This document shows, piece by piece, positions 32,886 to 36,861 of a stretch of DNA of 36,861 nt. The notes below the pieces were generated by a model. It saw nothing but the letters and a program-made list of their open reading frames with translations. It did no database searches and was not told the DNA's origin. The translations under genes and the position numbers were made by a program. This DNA is from Virgibacillus sp. MSJ-26 (lineage in GTDB: Bacteria > Bacillota > Bacilli > Bacillales > Amphibacillaceae), in assembly GCF_018918075.1 (NCBI RefSeq), contig NZ_JAHLPW010000026.1:1-36861 (forward strand), given 5' to 3'. The number at the start of each line of letters is the position of its first letter. Position 1 is the first letter of the stretch.

Positions 32886-33458
32886 TCATTCCTTATTATC
32901 AACTTTTGCATAGATGCACGTATCTCTAAGCTCATCGCCCTCAAGAGAAACATCATCGTTTTTGAGAATTGCTTCAAGGGTATAGCCCAATCGTTCAGGC
33001 ACCGCTTTACTTTTCACATTTTTAAAGTCACAACGAATTTCGACACGTTTTGCCCCGAGCTCCTCAAACGCAAAATTCGTGACTCCCTCAACCGCCTCAG
33101 AAATCAATCCTTGGCCACTGAACTTCGTGTCAATCCAGTAACCAATTTCAAATTTTGGTACATTCCAATCGATTCGATGCAATCCTGTACAACCTATAAA
33201 TTCATTGGTTTCTTTATCAAAAATATGTAATCTGAGATCCTCTCTTTTTAAAAAAGCAACATAGGATTCTCTAACATTTATTTCCGTTTCTTCAACTGCT
33301 TGCTCATTACGGGCAAATGGCAACCATGGTTTTAGCTCCTCTTTACTCCTCGTGATTGCCTTATACACTTGCTCACCATCTCCAGGAAGCGGAAGACGAA
33401 CTAATAAACGCGAAGTTACAAATTCATTTGGAAAATCCTTCAATATGGGATGAGTCAT
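32886..33458 (-). CDS. GNAT-family N-acetyltransferase (RimJ/RimL type)
   Basis: A 190-residue acetyltransferase. The N-terminal strand TSRLLVRLPLPGDGEQVYKA is typical of the RimJ/RimL/YdaF-like group. The acetyl-CoA-binding region is FEIGYWIDTKFSGQGLISEA (about 113-132), where the pyrophosphate loop reads SGQGLI. The acceptor could be a protein N-terminus, spermidine or another amine and cannot be told from sequence. GGAGGG lies about 8 nt before ATG. The stop codon abuts a 52-bp repeat array. Confidence 0.9.
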   Translation of the reverse strand: MTHPILKDFPNEFVTSRLLVRLPLPGDGEQVYKAITRSKEELKPWLPFARNEQAVEETEINVRESYVAFLKREDLRLHIFDKETNEFIGCTGLHRIDWNVPKFEIGYWIDTKFSGQGLISEAVEGVTNFAFEELGAKRVEIRCDFKNVKSKAVPERLGYTLEAILKNDDVSLEGDELRDTCIYAKVDNKE

Positions 33459-33488
33459 CCAAATTCCCTCCTTAATTAAATTAGTCTT

Positions 33489-33516
33489 ATTATACGAGTA
33501 TCTTTCAATAAGTCAA
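33489..33516 (-). promoter_or_regulatory. Promoter of the GNAT gene
   Basis: Minus strand: -35 TTGACT (33511-33516), 16-bp spacer, -10 TATAAT (33489-33494), about 30 bp before the start codon. Confidence 0.75.
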
Positions 33517-33522
33517 GATGAC

Positions 33523-33561
33523 AAAAAATAGCAATCATTCAAATCGATGATTGCTATTTTT
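33523..33561 (-). terminator. Terminator of the DUF368 gene (bidirectional)
   Basis: AAAAATAGCAATCAT ... ATGATTGCTATTTTT, a perfect stem of about 15 bp with T-runs on both strands. It lies about 35 bases after the DUF368 stop. Confidence 0.92.
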
Positions 33562-33594
33562 ACGTGCACATTATATTGAAATGACTCGCACACT

Positions 33595-34413
33595 TTAACT
33601 TTCATATTCTACTTTACCTAACACATACGCGATAAATAACCCAGCAGCGAAGGTCACAACGCTGACTATCACGATCCCCGACGATTCGGGCCAGCCTGGA
33701 AATACGATAACTAGTGAACCGATGACGAACCCGATCACACAAGCAAACGTGCCGGTATGAAATTTTTCTAGAAAATATGCAATCAAGCGACTCATGACAA
33801 GGATACCGATTGCAATACCCACACCTGTGACAAGAATAACATCTAGATATAAGTTATGGACTGCATTAATAATAGTATGGTAGGAACCGATGACAAGCAG
33901 AATCATTGATCCACTAATACCCGGTAAAATCATAGCAGCACTCGCTAGAACACCTGAGAAAAATAAAAATACATATATTCCCGTACTGCGGTTTTCAATG
34001 ATAGCTTGTCCGGATGTTAGATCCAGAAAATTAATTGAGCCTATGAGAACAGCTCCAACAATCAAAATAAGGTAATGATTAAATTTAAATGTCTCCTTAA
34101 CTTTAGCTTGTGTAAATAAATAAGGCAGCACACCCAAAATTAAACCTAGAAAAAAGAAGTGCACCGGAGCAGGATAGTATTTTAATAACCAATCAATTAA
34201 TTTTGACAACGAAAAAATCGCTATCGCAATTCCTAGTCCAAGTGGGATTAAAAAACTGAGTTGCTTTTTCCAATCCTTACTAAAAAGTCCATTAATAGCG
34301 GAAATTAAACGGTCATAAATTCCAAGTAATAATGCGATCGTTCCACCGCTAACTCCTGGAATGACATCACTTGCTCCCATAAGAAAGCCACGGTATATAT
34401 TTTTCCATTCCAT
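33595..34413 (-). CDS. popT: DUF368 membrane protein, PopT-type undecaprenyl-phosphate transporter
   Basis: A 272-residue polytopic membrane protein of the DUF368 family. The signature GFLMGASDVIPGVSGGTIAL (about 8-27) recurs in the second half as MILPGISGSMILL, which gives an inverted-repeat-like fold with about eight helices. Recent work (PopT in Staphylococcus and Vibrio) assigns DUF368 proteins as undecaprenyl-phosphate translocases that recycle the lipid carrier for wall synthesis. The assignment here is by family. GGGAGAGG lies about 5 nt before the ATG at 34413; the longer TTG frame overlaps that site. It is monocistronic. Confidence 0.9.
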   Translation of the reverse strand: MEWKNIYRGFLMGASDVIPGVSGGTIALLLGIYDRLISAINGLFSKDWKKQLSFLIPLGLGIAIAIFSLSKLIDWLLKYYPAPVHFFFLGLILGVLPYLFTQAKVKETFKFNHYLILIVGAVLIGSINFLDLTSGQAIIENRSTGIYVFLFFSGVLASAAMILPGISGSMILLVIGSYHTIINAVHNLYLDVILVTGVGIAIGILVMSRLIAYFLEKFHTGTFACVIGFVIGSLVIVFPGWPESSGIVIVSVVTFAAGLFIAYVLGKVEYES

Positions 34414-34648
34414 AACTGCCTCTCCCAACTTTAGCTATTTGCTTTAATATATGTTAAAACGATTCTTACTAACTTACCTCTATTCAGGACATAACGATAT
34501 CATACCAAAAGTAAGGGAGATTTTATACAAAAATAGCAAAGGGAGATTAAAAAATTCAAGGAAAAGGCTAAGCCAATATTTTAATCTTTAAAGATAGAAA
34601 GCATTCCAACCACTTTCACTTTCCAATTACTCGCCAAAGTGCAGACGC

Positions 34649-34845
34649 CTACATTTCAAGATAGGCTGATGGCGGTACGCTCCCTGGAATCGAATGCATA
34701 CTACTTTCCAGAGAGGCTATCGGCGGTACGCTCCCTGGAATCGAATGCATACTACTTTCCAGAGAGGCTATCGGCGGTACGCTCCCTGGAATCGAGCGCA
34801 TACTACTTTCCAGATAGGCTATCGGCCGCACTCTACCTAGAATGG
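34649..34845. repeat. 51-bp tandem hairpin repeat array (about four units)
   Basis: CTACTTTCC recurs at 34701, 34752 and 34803 and GGCGGTACGC at 34671, 34722 and 34773, that is, 51 bp apart. A degenerate copy starts at 34649. CTGGAA and TTCCAG face each other in each unit. The period is a multiple of three, so the array is open in frames on both strands, but nothing supports translation. It lies between the thiolase stop and the DUF368 start. The rest of 34414-34930 is A+T-rich without recognised features. Confidence 0.93.
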
Positions 34846-34930
34846 CTTACGAGCAAGGTTTCAGAGATGTTAATAAAGTTCTCAACTTCTCGCCATAGTT
34901 TAACTTTAACCTAATCTTTTTATAATACAA

Positions 34931-36085
34931 TTATTCAGTCAGCCGCTCAATCACTGTTGCATTTGCCATTCCCATTCCTTCACAAATAGCTAAAAGTCCG
35001 TATTTTCCTTCTCGACGTTCAAGTTCATTCACTAATGAGACAAGTAATTTTGTCCCTGTTGCGCCTAGTGGATGACCGAGAGCAATGGCTCCACCGTTAA
35101 CATTGAGTTTTTCCGGATCAGCCTCTGTATCTTTTAACCAAGCGAGTGGGACAGGAGCGAATGCCTCGTTCACCTCATAAAGATCTACTTGATCGATGGT
35201 TAAACCTGCTTTATCCAACACTTTTTCGGTAGCAGCAATCGGACCGGTCAACATTAAGGTAGGGTCTGACCCAACGACACTGCGGGCAACAATCCTCGCT
35301 TTTGGCTTTAATCCTAATTCGTCCGCTTTTTCACGTGACATGATTAAAATCGCACTAGCTCCGTCACTCATCTGACTGGCATTGCCGGCGGTGATTTTGC
35401 CATTTTCTTTAAAAACAGGATTAAGCCCACTGAGCGCTTCAACAGTCGTATCTTCCCTAGGACCCTCATCTTCCGAAAAGACAAACTTATTCCCGTCTTT
35501 ATCAGTCACATCAAGCGGTGTAATTTCTTCTTTAAAATGTCCATTTTTTATCGCCGTTAAAGCCTTTTGATGACTTTCATACGAAAAATGATCGAGTTCC
35601 TCTCGTGAAAATGACCATTTATCTGCAATTTTCTCAGCTGAAATACCTTGATTGACAATTTCATATGAATTGGTGAGTTGCTTACTCGATTTAGTGTCAG
35701 GCATATTTGAAAACATCGGGATACGTGTCATATTTTCAACGCCACCGGCAATAACGATATCCATATCGCCTGAAGCAATCGCTTGAGCTGCAAAATGAAC
35801 CGCTTGCTGACTTGAGCCACATTGCCTATCAATCGTCACGCCTGGTACCGACGTTGGAAAACCTGCAATCAAGGCCGCTGTACGTGCTACATTTCCTCCC
35901 TGCTCATTGACTTGAGTGACACATCCTAAAATAACGTCTTCGATCAGGTTTTTAGATACAGGCGTGCGCTTAAGTAAATCTTTTAAAACGACTGCGGCCA
36001 ATTCATCGGATCTATAGTTTGAGAAACTACCCTTTCTTTTGCCAACCGCCGTACGTGCCCCCTCAACAATCACAACTTCCCTCAT
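34931..36085 (-). CDS. Acetyl-CoA C-acyltransferase (thiolase)
   Basis: A 384-residue thiolase, the usual family length. The acyl-accepting Cys lies in TIDRQCGSSQQAVHFAA (about 87), the catalytic His in GGAIALGHPLGATG (about 342) and the second Cys in ICEGMGMANA (about 372). The enzyme joins or splits acyl-CoA and acetyl-CoA. It may act in beta-oxidation or acetoacetyl-CoA formation. No other fatty-acid gene is adjacent, so the direction is open. Start: ATG 36085 with AGGGGTGA upstream gives the normal MREVVIVEGARTAVG N-terminus. The upstream extension to 36166 has no homologous character and is discarded. Confidence 0.94.
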   Translation of the reverse strand: MREVVIVEGARTAVGKRKGSFSNYRSDELAAVVLKDLLKRTPVSKNLIEDVILGCVTQVNEQGGNVARTAALIAGFPTSVPGVTIDRQCGSSQQAVHFAAQAIASGDMDIVIAGGVENMTRIPMFSNMPDTKSSKQLTNSYEIVNQGISAEKIADKWSFSREELDHFSYESHQKALTAIKNGHFKEEITPLDVTDKDGNKFVFSEDEGPREDTTVEALSGLNPVFKENGKITAGNASQMSDGASAILIMSREKADELGLKPKARIVARSVVGSDPTLMLTGPIAATEKVLDKAGLTIDQVDLYEVNEAFAPVPLAWLKDTEADPEKLNVNGGAIALGHPLGATGTKLLVSLVNELERREGKYGLLAICEGMGMANATVIERLTE

Positions 36086-36223
36086 AATGTCACCCCTAAT
36101 ATATCTAGTTACCCTTAAGTATAGCGCTTTCTTAGTGTGACTTCTACCCCCTCTATGTTTCATCATTTATCTTTCTGGGTACATTTATTGGGAGGATAAC
36201 TTCTCATAGAAAGGGTGTATATA

Positions 36224-36388
36224 TTGAGGAATACCCAATATCAACCAACAAACAATAAACAATTATCAGATGCACAGGAAGTACATTATACTAAGGAATT
36301 TAAGAAAGCAGACATAGCTGGTGATTTTCGTAAGCCGAGAGTTAGAGAGGCAAAACGTGAAAACCCTAATCTGAAGAAGAGTAATTAA
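36224..36388 (+). CDS. YfhE-like small protein
   Basis: A 54-codon gene starting with TTG, with AAAGGGTG about 6 nt upstream. The central part, LSDAQEVHYTKEFKKADIAG followed by DFRKPR, resembles what I remember of the YfhE family of small Bacillus proteins (function unknown; they are highly charged and lack membrane segments). The C-terminus is Lys/Arg/Asn-rich. It is divergent from the thiolase gene. The call rests on the recalled core motif plus a good ribosome-binding site, because the gene is too short for statistics. Confidence 0.7.
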   Translation: MRNTQYQPTNNKQLSDAQEVHYTKEFKKADIAGDFRKPRVREAKRENPNLKKSN

Positions 36389-36421
36389 TCCACTAAAAAT
36401 TACATTTTCATGTAAATAGCA

Positions 36422-36745
36422 AAAGAGGTTGGGACAAAACTAAGTATTAGTAATTAAAAGACGAACAATTTTAAGCGAGCGTTATTCGCTTCGGAAAAAT
36501 ACTTCGCTTTCCGCAGGCGCTGATGAGCCTCCTCGAGCTACGCTCTGCGAGGTCTCATCTAAGCTTTTCATCCTGCTGGACAAGGAATACTTCGACAGCG
36601 ATTCATCGCACGCAGAAAAAGTGGTTTTCTTTTTCAAGGAGTCTACGTATTTTTCCTACGCTGATTTTAAAAGTGTATATTAAAAAAATATACTTTAATA
36701 CGTTCGCTTTTACATTAACTAAAATACTTATGTCCCATCCTCTTT
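36422..36745. repeat. MITE-like element with terminal inverted repeats
   Basis: The left end AAAGAGGTTGGGACAAAA and the right end TATGTCCCATCCTCTTT form an imperfect terminal inverted repeat of about 17 bp around a 324-bp element. Inside is the sequence CTTTCCGCAGGCG, GAGCCTCCTCG, GCGAGGTCTCATC and GGACAAGGAATACTTCG, which belongs to a very common Bacillaceae intergenic repeat. No transposase or reliable coding sequence is inside. The flanking sequence 36746-36861 shows nothing I can name. Confidence 0.8.
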
Positions 36746-36861
36746 CCTACGATTAGTCAAGTCTAAACCTTATAAATTCAATAAGGATTTATTGATTGAA
36801 AAAATTTGGCATATCAAATAAACCCCATGTATTTAATTTTTTAAACTGTGGGAAGATATGT

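Noticed and set aside
34639..34914. Repeat-protein gene on either strand
   Set aside because: There is no ribosome-binding site and both strands are equally open. This follows from the 51-bp period.
36086..36166. N-terminal extension of the thiolase
   Set aside because: The added 27 residues are basic and family-atypical, while ATG 36085 has a good ribosome-binding site and the normal thiolase start.
36523..36756. 77-codon frame at the right edge
   Set aside because: It lies inside the terminal-inverted-repeat element and has no initiation signal.

Overview
The window reads as chromosomal DNA of a low-G+C Firmicute of the family Bacillaceae. The gene order cshA, ydbS, ydbT, ydcA, acpS, ydcC, alr, ndoAI, ndoA, rsbR-S-T-U-V-W-sigB-rsbX, tex, sprT, tRNA array matches, as I remember it, the Bacillus subtilis region around sigB, and the proteins resemble the B. 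subtilis ones closely. The many structured intergenic repeats are typical of Bacillaceae outside the B. subtilis group. I cannot name a genus.

Layout. Positions 1-200 hold the 5' end of a 16S rRNA gene on the minus strand, with its own promoter and a boxA-like site. Upstream of it (200-1760) are eleven tRNA genes (Asn, Ser, Glu, Asp, Gln, Lys, Leu, Arg, Pro, Gly, Ile) read toward the 16S gene from a consensus promoter. Then come sprT, a divergent catalase gene behind a perfect PerR box, a DinB-like gene and tex (1996-7226). The general stress operon rsbRSTUVW-sigB-rsbX fills 7348-12326 and shows two sigma-B-type promoters, one before rsbR and one before rsbV. The ndoAI-ndoA toxin-antitoxin pair, alr, ydcC, a bifunctional NAD(P)H-hydrate repair enzyme and acpS follow to 18682. 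A rhomboid protease (plus strand) faces ydbS-ydbT and cshA. The right third (24438-36388) is less conserved: an EamA transporter, a DegV fatty-acid-binding protein, a carboxylesterase-like hydrolase, a YppG-like protein, a small glutaredoxin-like protein, a response regulator/kinase/PepSY operon, a VOC protein, a GNAT acetyltransferase, a DUF368 (PopT-type) undecaprenyl-phosphate transporter, a thiolase and a 54-codon YfhE-like gene.

How the genes work together. RsbR, RsbS and RsbT form the stressosome. RsbT released from it activates the RsbU phosphatase, which dephosphorylates RsbV. RsbV then pulls the anti-sigma factor RsbW off SigB, and RsbX resets the stressosome. The tandem sigma-B promoters suggest that this organism feeds SigB back onto the whole operon, not only onto its downstream half.

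The most unusual content is intergenic. There are four tandem arrays of hairpin-forming units with a shared 51-52 bp pitch, made from three unrelated sequences. There is also a 21-bp GC-rich array and a family of 120-150 bp nested-hairpin repeats with exchangeable cores, one copy of which supplies the C-terminus and stop codon of a gene. Directly after the rhomboid stop codon lies a roughly 290-bp chain of perfect hairpins that looks like an RNA-bearing IS200/IS605-type relic without a transposase or nuclease gene.
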